The notes: generated by a model from the sequence alone, not told the origin. A stretch of 64,000 nt of DNA from Bacteroidales bacterium (GCA_009785425.1 WQWI01000005.1:1-64000); one strand, 5' to 3'; positions 18,982 through 28,671 are shown, numbered from the stretch's first letter. Program-made: numbers and translations.

Positions 18982-19015
18982 TTGTTGAATTGTTTAATCG
19001 TTGAATTGACTTGAG
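18982..19015 (+). repeat. AATTGTTGAATTG-type simple iteration, left flank of the four-helix gene
   Basis: Iterated TTGTTGAATTGTTTAATCG-like units between serC and the next gene. A related motif in reverse complement (TTAAACACTTAAAC, 19399-19428) lies on the other side of that gene. Confidence 0.5.
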
Positions 19016-19399
19016 GTGGAGTATAAATTTGCTTTTGAAAGGTTGGATGTTTGGAAATTATCCCGAGTGTTTGTGAAAGAAATATACACGCTACTCCAAA
19101 AATTCCCAAGATCTGAAAATTTCAATCTCAGAGATCAAATTCAGCGAGCAACCATATCAACATCATTAAACATTGCAGAGGGAAGCGGTCGTTCGTCTTT
19201 TAAAGAGCAGGCTCGGTTTTCAGAGATAGCATACAGCTCGTTGATGGAAGTTTACTGTGCGTTAGCTTTGTCTAAAGATTTGGGCTACATCACAGAAGAA
19301 GACCTTGAATCTTACAAGCCAAAAATTTCTGAACTTTCAAACAAAATCAACGCTCTAAAAAACAGCCAACTCAAAAGACACAACACGACCAACAATTAA
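19016..19399 (+). CDS. Four-helix bundle protein (S23/IVP family)
   Basis: 127 aa with a GTG start. Sequence pattern FERLDVWKLSRVFVKEIY, LRDQIQRATISTSLNIAEGSGR and ARFSEIAYSSLMEVYCAL is diagnostic for the four-helix-bundle family first seen in 23S rRNA intervening sequences and in Avd proteins of diversity-generating retroelements. No reverse transcriptase or rRNA gene is nearby. It separates serC and serA and is flanked by simple AT-rich iterations in inverse orientation, suggesting a gained cassette. Confidence 0.85.
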   Translation: MEYKFAFERLDVWKLSRVFVKEIYTLLQKFPRSENFNLRDQIQRATISTSLNIAEGSGRSSFKEQARFSEIAYSSLMEVYCALALSKDLGYITEEDLESYKPKISELSNKINALKNSQLKRHNTTNN

Positions 19400-19429
19400 A
19401 CACTTAAACAATTAAACACTTAAACAACA

Positions 19430-20338
19430 ATGAAAATATTAGTCGCTACCGAAAAACCGTTTGCAAAAGCAGCGGTTGATGGCATCAGAGCCATCGTTGA
19501 ACAAGCTGGTCATGAATTAGTCTTGTGTGAAAAATACACAGACGTTTCTGAATTTCACAAGGCTGTAGAAGATGTTGAAGCACTTATTGTGCGCTCCGAC
19601 AAAGTTACAGCAGATGTTGTGAATGCTGCAAAAAATCTGAAAATAGTTGTACGTGCAGGTGCAGGATTCGACAATCTTGACCTTGCTGCATGTTCTGCAA
19701 AAGGCATCGTGTGTATGAACACACCGGGCCAAAACTCCAATGCTGTTGCAGAATTGGCATTGAGCATGATGCTGTACATGGCTCGCTTCGCAGGATCGGG
19801 TACAGAACTCAGTGGAAAAAAGATGGGAATCCATGCTTACGGGTACATTGGACGTTTAGTTGCCGCACTTGGCAAGGGTTTTGGAATGGAAGTGTATGCT
19901 TTCGATCCATTCGTAAAAGCTGAGGCGATTCAAGCTGACGGCGTAAAAGTGGTGAATACCATTGAGGAGTTGTACAGCACGTGTAACTACATTTCGCTAC
20001 ACATACCTGCAAATGCAGAGACCAAAAAATCCATCGGCTACAATTTGCTTAGCAAGATGCCGAAAGGTGGGTGTTTGGTGAACACTGCCCGTAAGGAAGT
20101 CATCAACGAGGAGGAATTGCTAAAAGTTATGACTGAGCGTGAAGATTTGAAATACGCTACTGATGTTGCAGCTGACAACCAAGCCGAACTCAACGAAAAA
20201 ATTGGAGTTCGTGTATACGCCACTCCGAAAAAGATGGGTGCCGAAACCGTTGAAGCCAATATGAATGCAGGTTTGGCAGCAGCCAGCCAGATTTGCAAGT
20301 TTTTTGCAACCGGCGATACGACTTTCAAAGTTAATTAA
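19430..20338 (+). CDS. serA: D-3-phosphoglycerate dehydrogenase, short form
   Basis: 302 aa. Oxidises 3-phosphoglycerate with NAD+, the first step of serine synthesis. The NAD fold is around MGIHAYGYIGRLVAALGKGF (about residues 130-149), and the substrate/catalytic region RAGAGFDNLDL and NTARKEVINEEELL is typical. It lacks the C-terminal ACT regulatory domain of the long form, as is usual in Bacteroidota. It follows serC and the four-helix gene. Confidence 0.9.
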   Translation: MKILVATEKPFAKAAVDGIRAIVEQAGHELVLCEKYTDVSEFHKAVEDVEALIVRSDKVTADVVNAAKNLKIVVRAGAGFDNLDLAACSAKGIVCMNTPGQNSNAVAELALSMMLYMARFAGSGTELSGKKMGIHAYGYIGRLVAALGKGFGMEVYAFDPFVKAEAIQADGVKVVNTIEELYSTCNYISLHIPANAETKKSIGYNLLSKMPKGGCLVNTARKEVINEEELLKVMTEREDLKYATDVAADNQAELNEKIGVRVYATPKKMGAETVEANMNAGLAAASQICKFFATGDTTFKVN

Positions 20339-20357
20339 AAACTAAAACCATAAACGT

Positions 20358-21989
20358 ATGAACAACGCAATTTTTAACTATCCGTTGCCCCAAAATGAGC
20401 CGATTAAATCGTATGCTCCGGGCACCCCCGAACGAAGGGCTTTGAAAGATGCACTTAAAGAGTTATCTTCAAAACAAATCGAAATTCCGATGATTATCGG
20501 CGGAAAAGAAATCCGCACCGGCAAAATAGGAAAAGTGGTCATGCCGCACAATCACAAACACGTGTTGGCAACCTATCACCAATGTACCGAAAAAGAAGTG
20601 AAAATGGCAATTGACGCCGCCATGAAAGCAAAAAAAACATGGGGCGAAATGCCATTTGTTGATCGTGCTTCGATCATGTTGAAAATCGCAGATTTGCTGG
20701 CAACGAAATACCGCTATGTTGTCAATGCTGCGACGATGCTCGGACAAAGCAAGAATCCGTATCAAGCCGAGATTGATACGCCTTGTGAATTGATCGACTT
20801 TTTGCGTTTCAATGTGCATTTTGCACAGGAAATTTACCGCAATCAGCCTATTCACGATAACTTGATGTTGAATCGTTTAGAATATCGTCCGTTGGAAGGA
20901 TTTATTTTGTCGGTTACTCCGTTCAACTTCACGGCTATTGCAGGAAATCTCAACCTTGCTCCGGCTTTGATGGGCAACGTTTGTATTTGGAAGCCCTCAA
21001 CGACCTCGCTTTACTCGAACTATATTTTGATGAAAATTTTTGAGGAAGCCGGATTGCCTGCCGGTGTAATCAATTTTATACCGGGTTCCGGAAATTTAAT
21101 TGGTACGGTTTGTACCGAACATAAAGATTTTGGAGGCTTCCACTTCACGGGTGGAAACACTGTTTTCAATAGTGTTTGGGAAAAAATCGGAAAAAATTTG
21201 CCAAAATATAAATCTTATCCAAAAATTGTTGGCGAAACCGGTGGAAAAGATTTTATCTTTGTTCACGAGTCTGCTGATGTGGAGGCGCTTTGCGTAGCAT
21301 TATTGCGTGGTGCATTCGAATACCAAGGTCAGAAATGTTCAGCGGCTTCACGTGCATACATTCCTGAAAGTCTTTGGAAAGAAGTGAAAATTCGCTTGGA
21401 AAAAATGGTAAAAACCGTAAAAATGGGCGATGTTTCTGATTTTTCAAATCTCGTGAATGCCGTAATTGATGAAGCTTCATTCGATAATTGCATGAGATAT
21501 ATCGAACATGCGAAAAAAGCGAAAGACGCACAAATCATTATCGGTGGAAAAGGCGACAAGAAAAAAGGTTATTTTGTTGAACCTACCGTGATTTTGACGA
21601 CTAATCCGAAATACAAATCTATGGAAGAAGAAATTTTCGGACCAATTTTGACGATTTATGTTTACAAAAACGCCGACTACAAAAAGACGTTAGATTTGTG
21701 TGATGCAACTTCTCCGTATGCTTTAACCGGATCAATTTTTGCACAAAGTCGTGAAGCAATTTTAATCGCAGACGAAAAACTTCGCTATGCCGCCGGAAAC
21801 TACTATATCAATGATAAGTGTACTGGTGCTGTAGTAGGGCAACAGCCTTTCGGAGGTGCACGTGCTTCGGGAACCAACGACAAAGCAGGGTCTTACCTCA
21901 ACTTGATTCGTTGGACGAGTCCGCGAACCATCAAGGAAACCCTTGTTCCGCCTGTGGATTTCACGTATCCATTTATGCAGGAAAAATAA
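20358..21989 (+). CDS. pruA: L-glutamate gamma-semialdehyde (1-pyrroline-5-carboxylate) dehydrogenase
   Basis: 543 aa aldehyde dehydrogenase. Oxidises glutamate semialdehyde from proline breakdown to glutamate with NAD+. Signature pieces are SVTPFNFTAIAGNL, VGETGGKDFIFVH (catalytic Glu) and the nucleophilic Cys in YQGQKCSAASRAY. The length and N-terminal segment match the separate-chain PruA type. It lies 19 nt after serA, so it is likely co-transcribed; no proline dehydrogenase is seen in the window. Confidence 0.9.
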   Translation: MNNAIFNYPLPQNEPIKSYAPGTPERRALKDALKELSSKQIEIPMIIGGKEIRTGKIGKVVMPHNHKHVLATYHQCTEKEVKMAIDAAMKAKKTWGEMPFVDRASIMLKIADLLATKYRYVVNAATMLGQSKNPYQAEIDTPCELIDFLRFNVHFAQEIYRNQPIHDNLMLNRLEYRPLEGFILSVTPFNFTAIAGNLNLAPALMGNVCIWKPSTTSLYSNYILMKIFEEAGLPAGVINFIPGSGNLIGTVCTEHKDFGGFHFTGGNTVFNSVWEKIGKNLPKYKSYPKIVGETGGKDFIFVHESADVEALCVALLRGAFEYQGQKCSAASRAYIPESLWKEVKIRLEKMVKTVKMGDVSDFSNLVNAVIDEASFDNCMRYIEHAKKAKDAQIIIGGKGDKKKGYFVEPTVILTTNPKYKSMEEEIFGPILTIYVYKNADYKKTLDLCDATSPYALTGSIFAQSREAILIADEKLRYAAGNYYINDKCTGAVVGQQPFGGARASGTNDKAGSYLNLIRWTSPRTIKETLVPPVDFTYPFMQEK

Positions 21990-22006
21990 TGTGGCATGGT
22001 GTGTGT

Positions 22007-22034
22007 GTAGGGGCAAATAATTATTTGCCCCTAT
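22007..22034. repeat. Intergenic 28-bp palindrome, GTAGGGGC family
   Basis: TAGGGGCAAATAA and its exact reverse complement form a perfect 26-bp palindrome between pruA and rpsT. The same sequence with one mismatch is inside the BspA-like gene at 35564-35591. Confidence 0.85.
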
Positions 22035-22054
22035 TCCACAACAAACGCACAAAA

Positions 22055-22081
22055 AAAACGGAACGCTTTGCGTTCCGTTTT
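22055..22081. terminator. Bidirectional terminator between pruA and rpsT
   Basis: Stem AAAACGGAACGC / GCGTTCCGTTTT with a TTT loop, flanked by A and T runs on both sides. It serves convergent pruA (+) and rpsT (-). Confidence 0.9.
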
Positions 22082-22100
22082 TTATATCATGCACCAAAAT

Positions 22101-22355
22101 TTATGCAGCAGCATTGGCTTTTTTCATCAACTTCGACTTCAAGTTAGAAGCTTTGTTTTTGTGAATAACACCTTTTTTCGCCAATTTGTCGATTTTTTCA
22201 ATGACCGAAGGCATTGTCTCAACCATTGCAGATTTTTCTGTCAACGCACGAAAATCTCTCAACGAGTTACGCATAGTTTTTGCGTGTAAACGATTGGAAA
22301 GTCTTTTTCTTGCATTGCTACGAATGCGTTTTTTTGCTGATTTATGGTTTGCCAT
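22101..22355 (-). CDS. rpsT: 30S ribosomal protein S20
   Basis: 84 aa. Binds 16S rRNA early in small-subunit assembly. The basic N-terminus MANHKSAKKRIRSNARKR and the HKNKASNLKSKL stretch are typical of S20. It lies downstream of tRNA-Glu on the same strand with no promoter box between them, so the two may share a transcript. Confidence 0.95.
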   Translation of the reverse strand: MANHKSAKKRIRSNARKRLSNRLHAKTMRNSLRDFRALTEKSAMVETMPSVIEKIDKLAKKGVIHKNKASNLKSKLMKKANAAA

Positions 22356-22362
22356 AATTTTT

Positions 22363-22400
22363 TAGTTAGCGGTTAATGGTTAGTGGCTAATAGTCAGATG
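22363..22400. repeat. TTAGTTAGCGGTTAATGG-type simple iteration
   Basis: Iterated GTTAG/GTTAATGGTTAG units between rpsT and tRNA-Glu. The same kind of iteration occurs at about 176-205. Confidence 0.55.
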
Positions 22401-22444
22401 AAACCTCTTTTCACTTTTTAACTTTTCCACTTTTCACTGTTATG

Positions 22445-22518
22445 TACCCCGTAGGGGATTCGAACCCCTGATCTTCAGGATGAAAACCTGATGTCCTAGG
22501 CCTCTAGACGAACGGGGC
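22445..22518 (-). tRNA. tRNA-Glu (anticodon UUC)
   Basis: 74-nt cloverleaf on the minus strand. The acceptor stem GCCCCGT pairs with ACGGGGT (G1-U72 wobble), the anticodon stem TCAGG/CCTGA has loop TTTTCAT, and the T arm is CAGGGGTTCGAATCCCCT. The CCA end is not encoded. Confidence 0.95.
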
Positions 22519-22565
22519 ATAGGGTTTTTGAACATTTCCCGATTTAATTTTCTCAAAATCGGACT

Positions 22566-22574
22566 GCAAAGATA
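22566..22574 (-). promoter_or_regulatory. Promoter -7 box of tRNA-Glu/rpsT
   Basis: TATCTTTGC on the minus strand followed by AGTCC, a context shared with the tRNA-Leu promoter at 56586. It is 48 nt upstream of the tRNA. Confidence 0.65.
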
Positions 22575-22608
22575 CGACTTTTTTTTGAAAAAACCAAATT
22601 TTTTTTGA

Positions 22609-24222
22609 TTATCTGCTTTTTTGTTCACTCACAATCGCTAAAATACTTGCAACACCGTCTATTGCAGAAGATGTGATGCCTCCGGCATAACCCGCACCTT
22701 CTCCGCAAGGATAAAGGTTTTCAAGGTTGGGGTGTCTACGTTCTTCATTTCGAGAAATTCTAACGGGCGATGAGGTGCGGGATTCTAGGCCGATCAACAT
22801 GGCGTCGTTGGTCAAAAAGCCACGCTTTTTTTTATCAAACTCCAAGAACGCACTTCGCAACGCAGAGGTGATAAAATCCGGTAATATCGTGTTGAAATCT
22901 ACAGATACCAGCCCTCGATGATACGTACTTTCGTTCAATGTTTTGGATATCTTTCCTTTGACGAAGTCGTATAATTTTTGTGCCGGTGCTTGGTAGTTTT
23001 CACCCCCGGCTTCAAAAAAACGTTTTTCTACAGACTCTCTGAAACGTAAGCCGGACAAGGGATTGTTCCCTTCGACAAGCTCAGGGAACTTGTGACCGGT
23101 GGCTGAGCTTGTCGAAGCCACATCCGCACCAGCAAAATCATCAACATCTACTGTAACAACAATCCCCGAATTTGCAAACGGCGAATTTCGTTGAGAATTT
23201 GACATTCCATTCACAACCAAGGTTCTTTCCGTTGTAGATGCCGGAATAATCACACCACCCGGACACATACAAAATGAAAACACCCCTCGCCCATTGACTT
23301 GCGCGGTAAGGCTGTAAGTTGCTGCTTCCAAATACGGACTGCGAGGTGAAGAATGGTATTGAATCTTATCAATCAACGCTTGCGGATGCTCTACACGAAC
23401 GCCCATCGCAAAAGGCTTTGCTTCGATTGCATAATTGTTTTTGTGAAACCATTCGTAAATATCATTCGCCGAATGCCCGGTGCACAAAAGAACAGTTTCG
23501 CAAGGCGTCGAACTACCATTTTGATCAACAACGGCAACAATTTTCCTGTTTTTAACAACAAAATCGCAGACCTGTGTATTAAAGCGGATTTCGCCACCAT
23601 ACGAAAGAATTGTTTCGCGAATATTCTGAATGATTTTTGGTAATTTATCTGAGCCGATATGTGGATGTGCATCTACCAAGATATTTTCATCTGCTCCGTG
23701 AAATATCAGTGTTTTCAGTGCTCCGGAAACGTCGCCACGTTTGGTCGAGCGTGTGAAAAGTTTGCCATCCGAAAATGTGCCGGCACCGCCTTCGCCAAAA
23801 CAATAGTTGGAGTTTTCGTTCAAAATTCCTTTTGCCGACAATGCCGCGATGTCTTTTTTTCGTTCGCTTACGGATTTCCCACGCTCCAAAATAACAGGTT
23901 TTAAGCCGTGTTCCAAACATTTCAACGCAGCAAATAACCCGGCAGGACCTGCACCAATAATCAAAATTTCTCGCGATTTTTCATCAACTTTTTTGTAATC
24001 AAATCGGATAACTTCTTTTTCAAATTTAGAATCTTTCGAAAAAACTTCCACACGAAGCCTAATCAGCACGTGCTTAGATCGCCCGTCGATAGATCGTTTG
24101 AGAATATTGATATGATTGATTTCGGAAAGTTTAATGCCGGTTTTTTGAGAAACCAGTCGTTTGAATTGTTCCGGATTAGCAGCAATTTCAGGGCTAACAG
24201 CAATTTCAAGACTCTTGATCAT
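22609..24222 (-). CDS. COG2509-type FAD-dependent dehydrogenase with in-frame repeat
   Basis: 537 aa. After an N-terminal domain of about 85 residues comes a Rossmann motif (ILIIGAGPAGLFAAL), and GEGGAGTFSDGKLFTR is the signature of this uncharacterised FAD-dependent oxidoreductase family. The C-terminal FAD region (YPCGEGAGYAGGITSSAIDG) is also present. Residues about 368-386 (VASTSSATGHKFPELVEGN in part) are encoded by a CTTCGACAAGCTCAG repeat. Last gene of the hisS-hutH-porT operon, overlapping porT by 1 nt. Substrate unknown. Confidence 0.85.
   Translation of the reverse strand: MIKSLEIAVSPEIAANPEQFKRLVSQKTGIKLSEINHINILKRSIDGRSKHVLIRLRVEVFSKDSKFEKEVIRFDYKKVDEKSREILIIGAGPAGLFAALKCLEHGLKPVILERGKSVSERKKDIAALSAKGILNENSNYCFGEGGAGTFSDGKLFTRSTKRGDVSGALKTLIFHGADENILVDAHPHIGSDKLPKIIQNIRETILSYGGEIRFNTQVCDFVVKNRKIVAVVDQNGSSTPCETVLLCTGHSANDIYEWFHKNNYAIEAKPFAMGVRVEHPQALIDKIQYHSSPRSPYLEAATYSLTAQVNGRGVFSFCMCPGGVIIPASTTERTLVVNGMSNSQRNSPFANSGIVVTVDVDDFAGADVASTSSATGHKFPELVEGNNPLSGLRFRESVEKRFFEAGGENYQAPAQKLYDFVKGKISKTLNESTYHRGLVSVDFNTILPDFITSALRSAFLEFDKKKRGFLTNDAMLIGLESRTSSPVRISRNEERRHPNLENLYPCGEGAGYAGGITSSAIDGVASILAIVSEQKSR
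23065..23121. repeat. In-frame paired palindromes, CTTCGACAAGCTCAG family
   Basis: 57 nt made of two hairpins (GTTCCC...GGGAAC at 23065-23089 and GTGGC...GCCAC at 23099-23121) carrying the core TTCGACAAGCTCA in opposite orientations. It adds 19 codons. Relatives are at 42897, 43163 and 36855. Confidence 0.85.
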
Positions 24223-25004
24223 TATTCGAGATTTATCGCTATTAAAAGATTTCTGGATGTCAATCGATCGATACCGTTAGTGAAAACATTGTTCTCGCGA
24301 ATAAGCATATCTCTTAGGCCAAAAGCCATTTTGATTTCTATACCCACTCTGTTTCCGAAACGAAAATAAAAATCAAATCCGGCTCCGACTGTAAACAAAA
24401 AATCGTCTCGCTCTAATCTTATCTCAGCATCCCTGATATCGTTGGTTTGTTCTTGTCTTTGTCTACGAGCTGAAAGCATATCTAAACTGTATCTGAAACC
24501 TGCAATTACGTAAGGACGCAGGCTTCTGTCACGCATACCGCTCCACTTCAATTCCAAAGGAATATCCAACGTTGTAGAATGTATAGTTTTTCTCATTGGT
24601 GTGATCTGATTTTGAAGCCTCAACGTATAGTCCAGATGCCGAGAACCAAGAGAAATAGTTGCACCGGTGCGAAGGTCCAAAAAATAGTGGAGGCTTTTAT
24701 TGAAAAGTGCCCCAACTGTAAATCCAATAGTGCCGGCAGGTTGAACACCGAAGAGAGTATCGTTTGCAAAATTATCTTGCATTCTAACACTAAAATCCAT
24801 GTGATTAGCACCAAGTATAAAGCCAAAATGATGGGGTCTCAATGTGTGATGCGTCCAATTAGGAATAGGAGAGCGTGCTGTTCGTTGTGGAAAAAGCTCT
24901 GCGATTCTAGATTGTTGTGCAAAAGCACCTAACCATGAGCACATGGCGATAGATAATATGACGATTCTTTTTAACTTCAAAGTCGTGACTTTAGGTATTT
25001 TCAT
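24222..25004 (-). CDS. porT: T9SS outer-membrane protein PorT
   Basis: 260 aa from the Met at 25004, which starts a signal peptide (LKRIVILSIAMCSWLGAFAQ). The mature part begins PNWTHHTLRPHHFGFILGANHMDF, the typical opening of the PorT beta-barrel of type IX secretion, and continues as alternating strands (PLELKWSGM, PYVIAGFRYS, FTVGAGFDFYFRF, GIEIKMAFGL). It overlaps hutH by 14 nt and the oxidoreductase by 1 nt. Other T9SS genes here are porZ, porV and porU. The placement in a histidine-named operon is odd. Confidence 0.8.
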   Translation of the reverse strand: MKIPKVTTLKLKRIVILSIAMCSWLGAFAQQSRIAELFPQRTARSPIPNWTHHTLRPHHFGFILGANHMDFSVRMQDNFANDTLFGVQPAGTIGFTVGALFNKSLHYFLDLRTGATISLGSRHLDYTLRLQNQITPMRKTIHSTTLDIPLELKWSGMRDRSLRPYVIAGFRYSLDMLSARRQRQEQTNDIRDAEIRLERDDFLFTVGAGFDFYFRFGNRVGIEIKMAFGLRDMLIRENNVFTNGIDRLTSRNLLIAINLE

Positions 25005-26502
25005 TAAAATCGAAAAGATGCCTGTTGTAGTAGAGAAAGTCAGTGGTCTCATGGATATGAGGATACATCAATTCATCGGTTTCAATGAATGGAATCACCT
25101 TTCGATACTCTGAAATGAGGGCTTCAATTTTCGGAGAAGATTTTTGGGGATGTCTGAATTTCAACGCTTGTGCGGCATTGAAAAGTTCTATGGCTAAAAC
25201 AGATTCGGTGTTTTTTATAACTTTGTATAGTTTGGTCGCTGCATTTGCTCCCATACTAACATGATCTTCTTGACTTTGAGATGACTCTATGGAGTCCACG
25301 GAAGCCGGCGTACAAAGTTGTTTGTTTTGACTGACAATGGATGCGGCTGTGTATTGCGGAATCATAAAGCCACTGTTTATTCCGGGTTCTGCAACCAAAA
25401 AGTTAGGTAAGCCTCGCTTTCCACTAATCAATTGGTAAACTCTACGTTCGGAAATATTGCCCAATTCAGCCATAGCGATGGCGAGAAAATCCATAGCCAA
25501 AGCTAAAGGTTGTCCGTGAAAATTACCTGCCGAAATGATCAAATCTTCGTCAACAAATATGGTCGGATTATCTGTAACGGCATTGATTTCATTGGTCACA
25601 ACTTCCTTAACGTAACTGATTGTATCTTTTGTAGCTCCGTGTACTTGCGGGATACAGCGAAATGAGTAGGGGTCTTGAACATGTTCTTTCGGACGATTGA
25701 TTAACTCGCTTCCTTCTAAAAGATGTCTGATATTTTTTGCCGTTTCAATTTGCCCTTTGTGATGACGAATGCTCTGAATGAGTTCGTGAAACGGACTGAT
25801 ACGCCCATCGAACGCGTCTAACGAAATAGCAGAAATGAAATCTGCTTGTTTGGATAACCGCATGCAATGGATTAAAGAACGTACTGCATAAGCACTCATG
25901 AATTGTGTGCCGTTTAGAAGTGCTAAACCTTCTTTGCTTTTCAGTTCAATCGGCTTCCAAGACAAGGCATCTAAAACCTGTGCAGAGTTCAAACGAGAAT
26001 TATTGTAATAGACTTCACCAAGTCCGAGCAATGGCAGACAAAGGTGTGCCAAAGGCGACAAATCACCCGATGCACCTAAAGAGCCTTGTTGATAAACCAC
26101 AGGCAAAACATTGCTATTGAACATGTCTATCAAGCGTTGAACTGTTACTAACTGAACACCCGAATGTCCGTACGACAACGATTGAACTTTTAGTAAAAGC
26201 ATAATTCTTACAATCGATAGCGAAATCTCATCGCCGGTTCCACAAGCGTGTGAAACAACTAAATTGCGTTGCAATTGTGCTAATTCTTCGTGCGAAATTG
26301 TATGATTGCAAAGAGAGCCAAATCCTGTGTTTATCCCATAAATAGGCTCTTTTTGTACTTCCATCTTTTTATCTAAGTAGTTGCGGCAACGTTCGATATT
26401 TTCGATAGCTTTTTCTGATAATTCCAAGGTAGCCTTTGAAGAAATGATTTCGTTTATCAACTCTACAGTCAGCGGCTCCGACAGAATTTGAAATTTTTTC
26501 AT
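24991..26502 (-). CDS. hutH: Histidine ammonia-lyase family protein
   Basis: 503 aa. The MIO cofactor forms from Ala144-Ser145-Gly146 in [14 protein letters not shown]. The selectivity segment reads [11 protein letters not shown] with Ser-His, as in histidine lyases rather than the Phe/Tyr-type. It would release ammonia from histidine to give urocanate; however, no other hut genes are visible here, so a biosynthetic aromatic-lyase role cannot be excluded. The start overlaps the hisS stop by 4 nt. Confidence 0.85.
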   Translation of the reverse strand: MKKFQILSEPLTVELINEIISSKATLELSEKAIENIERCRNYLDKKMEVQKEPIYGINTGFGSLCNHTISHEELAQLQRNLVVSHACGTGDEISLSIVRIMLLLKVQSLSYGHSGVQLVTVQRLIDMFNSNVLPVVYQQGSLGASGDLSPLAHLCLPLLGLGEVYYNNSRLNSAQVLDALSWKPIELKSKEGLALLNGTQFMSAYAVRSLIHCMRLSKQADFISAISLDAFDGRISPFHELIQSIRHHKGQIETAKNIRHLLEGSELINRPKEHVQDPYSFRCIPQVHGATKDTISYVKEVVTNEINAVTDNPTIFVDEDLIISAGNFHGQPLALAMDFLAIAMAELGNISERRVYQLISGKRGLPNFLVAEPGINSGFMIPQYTAASIVSQNKQLCTPASVDSIESSQSQEDHVSMGANAATKLYKVIKNTESVLAIELFNAAQALKFRHPQKSSPKIEALISEYRKVIPFIETDELMYPHIHETTDFLYYNRHLFDFNENT

Positions 26503-27851
26503 AATTTTGATAACAATTTGGTTAATTGCTCAACGGACATTTTTTCTTGTTGACCGTTTTGCATGGTTTTTATTGTGATTGTGTTGTTTTTTATTTCGTC
26601 TTCGCCGATAATCGCAACGTATGGAATGCGATTACTATTGGCATAATTGAATTGCTTTTGCATTTTTGCCGTATCAGGATACAATTCGCAAGCAATATTT
26701 TTTTCTCTCAAAAGCTTCAAAATAGGAAGAATAACACGAGTTTCGGCACGTCCGAAATTGACAAACAGAATTTGCGATCCAACACCCGAACTTTCCGGGA
26801 ACAAATTTAATTCGGTCATCACATCATAGATTCTATCTGCTCCGAACGAAACACCAACTCCCGACATATTTTTCAATCCGAAAATTCCTGCCAAGTCATC
26901 ATAGCGACCACCTCCGCAAATGCTTCCCATAACCGCATCTAAAGCTTTTACTTCAAAAATGGAGCCCGTGTAATAATTCAATCCTCGTGCTAAAGTCAAA
27001 TCTAATTCACACGGCATATATAATTTCAAATCGGCGACATATTCAAACAATTCAGCCATTTCAGCAATTCCACTCATGCCGATTTCCGAATTGTTCAACA
27101 TTGTTTTTAACGTTTCGATTTTTTCTTCAAAACTGCCTTTCATTAGTAGAATCGGCTGTAATTTAGTAATCGCTTCTGCTGAAATTTTTGTGCTTAACTC
27201 TTCGTTTACTTTTTCCAATCCAATTTTGTCGATTTTGTCAATTGCTATGGTAATATCAACGATTTTTTCAGGAAATCCGATAGTTTCAGCGATTCCGGCT
27301 AAAATTTTTCGGTTGTTGATTTTGGTTACAACCCGAATGTTAAGTGCCTTGTAAACATCGTCAATGATATTCAGTAATTCGGCTTCATTCAGTAGCGATG
27401 TGCTTCCGATGACATCTACGTCGCACTGAAAAAACTCACGATAGCGCCCTTTTTGAGGACGATCGGCACGCCAAACAGGCTGTATTTGGTAGCGCTTGAA
27501 TGGAAATGTCAATTCATTTTGATGTTGAACGACAAATCTCGCAAATGGCACAGTCAAATCGTAGCGCAATCCTTTTTCACTAATAATCGTGCTGAGTTTT
27601 TTTGAGTCTTGAGCAAAATCTACCCCATTCGAAAAATCGCCGGAGTTGAGAATTTTGAACAGCAATTTATCGCCTTCTTCGCCGTATTTTCCAAGTAGGG
27701 AAGATAAATTCTCCATTGCCGGAGTTTCAATCGGCAGGTAGGCGTAATGTTCGAAAATTCGTCGAACTGTTTCAAAAATATGATTTCGCTTCATCATTTC
27801 TTGAGGGGCGAAATCTCGAGTTCCTTTGGGTATGGAGGGTTTTTGAGCCAT
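26499..27851 (-). CDS. hisS: Histidyl-tRNA synthetase
   Basis: 450 aa class II synthetase. Motif 2 region ([22 protein letters not shown]), the histidine motif [14 protein letters not shown] and the glycine-rich [11 protein letters not shown] are intact, followed by a C-terminal anticodon-binding domain. First gene of the operon hisS-hutH-porT-COG2509, transcribed from the compact divergent promoter at 27925-27960. Confidence 0.95.
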   Translation of the reverse strand: MAQKPSIPKGTRDFAPQEMMKRNHIFETVRRIFEHYAYLPIETPAMENLSSLLGKYGEEGDKLLFKILNSGDFSNGVDFAQDSKKLSTIISEKGLRYDLTVPFARFVVQHQNELTFPFKRYQIQPVWRADRPQKGRYREFFQCDVDVIGSTSLLNEAELLNIIDDVYKALNIRVVTKINNRKILAGIAETIGFPEKIVDITIAIDKIDKIGLEKVNEELSTKISAEAITKLQPILLMKGSFEEKIETLKTMLNNSEIGMSGIAEMAELFEYVADLKLYMPCELDLTLARGLNYYTGSIFEVKALDAVMGSICGGGRYDDLAGIFGLKNMSGVGVSFGADRIYDVMTELNLFPESSGVGSQILFVNFGRAETRVILPILKLLREKNIACELYPDTAKMQKQFNYANSNRIPYVAIIGEDEIKNNTITIKTMQNGQQEKMSVEQLTKLLSKL

Positions 27852-27924
27852 TATCTAACTTTAGTAGCCTGCTTCACAAAAGCAAAATCATTGAAAGTAA
27901 AGTTCACAGCATATACACATTTTT

Positions 27925-27960
27925 TTTGCAAAGATACAATTTTTTTCGTAATTTTGCAAA
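27925..27960. promoter_or_regulatory. Compact divergent promoter hisS/pncA
   Basis: Minus -7 box TATCTTTGC (27928-27936) and plus -7 box TAATTTTGC (27949-27957), 12 nt apart. Each box overlaps the TTTG (-33) of the opposite promoter with about 20-nt spacing. The 36-bp module recurs at 30683-30718 with one difference. Confidence 0.75.
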
Positions 27961-27984
27961 GTTTAGCAACAAAAACACTTGAAA

Positions 27985-28626
27985 ATGTCAAAAAGAATTC
28001 TAATCGTGGTTGATGTGCAGAATGATTTTCTTGAAGGCGGTGCATTGGCTTGCGAGGGTGGTAAGGCTATAATCCCTCGTATCAATTCTATTTTAGATAA
28101 TTACGACTATGTCATTGCAACCCAAGACTGGCATTCGGACGACCACATGAGTTTTGTCAAATCCAAAGAGGAGCTATTCACAACTGTTTCGTTAGAGAAT
28201 GAAGAAGGCAAATGCGAACAAACGCTTTGGCCTAAACATTGTCTACAAAACACGTTTGGTGCGGAGTTCCCAAAAGATTTGGACTCTCACAAATTTAATA
28301 TAATTGTACGTAAAGGTTCAAACCCTCTGATTGATAGTTATAGCGGTCTTTACGATAATGCAATGACAAAAAATGAAGTGATTTTTAGAAATCCAACGGG
28401 ACTTTCCGGAGTCTTAAAAGAATTAGATTGCGAAGATTGCTGTACTGATGTTTGCGGTATTGCTACTGATGTTTGCGTTAGATTTACGGTGAATGATATT
28501 TTGGATTTGGGTCTAAATAGCAAAGTCCGAATTATCGAAAATTGCTGTGTTGGTGTCACGAAAGAGGGGCACGAGCATACGATTGCTGAGTTTAAAGAAA
28601 AAGGTGTAGACACCATATTGGCATAG
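27985..28626 (+). CDS. pncA: Nicotinamidase
   Basis: 213 aa from the ATG at 27985. Hydrolyses nicotinamide to nicotinate. The isochorismatase-like fold shows catalytic Asp (VVDVQNDF), the metal site DWHSDDH, WPKHCLQ, Lys in RKGSNP and nucleophilic Cys in GIATDVCV. It is followed 45 nt later by pncB, the next enzyme of NAD salvage. Confidence 0.93.
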   Translation: MSKRILIVVDVQNDFLEGGALACEGGKAIIPRINSILDNYDYVIATQDWHSDDHMSFVKSKEELFTTVSLENEEGKCEQTLWPKHCLQNTFGAEFPKDLDSHKFNIIVRKGSNPLIDSYSGLYDNAMTKNEVIFRNPTGLSGVLKELDCEDCCTDVCGIATDVCVRFTVNDILDLGLNSKVRIIENCCVGVTKEGHEHTIAEFKEKGVDTILA

Positions 28627-28659
28627 ATTGCTTATGGTTCAAGATTAGAATAAAATGCG

Positions 28660-28668
28660 TATCTTTGC
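28660..28668 (+). promoter_or_regulatory. pncB promoter -7 box
   Basis: TATCTTTGC ends 3 nt before the pncB ATG, so initiation at or near the A of ATG and a leaderless mRNA are likely. Confidence 0.65.
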
Positions 28669-28671
28669 AAA

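Noticed and set aside
19016-19399. Diversity-generating retroelement accessory (Avd)
   Set aside because: The four-helix family matches, but no reverse transcriptase or template/variable repeat pair is in the window.
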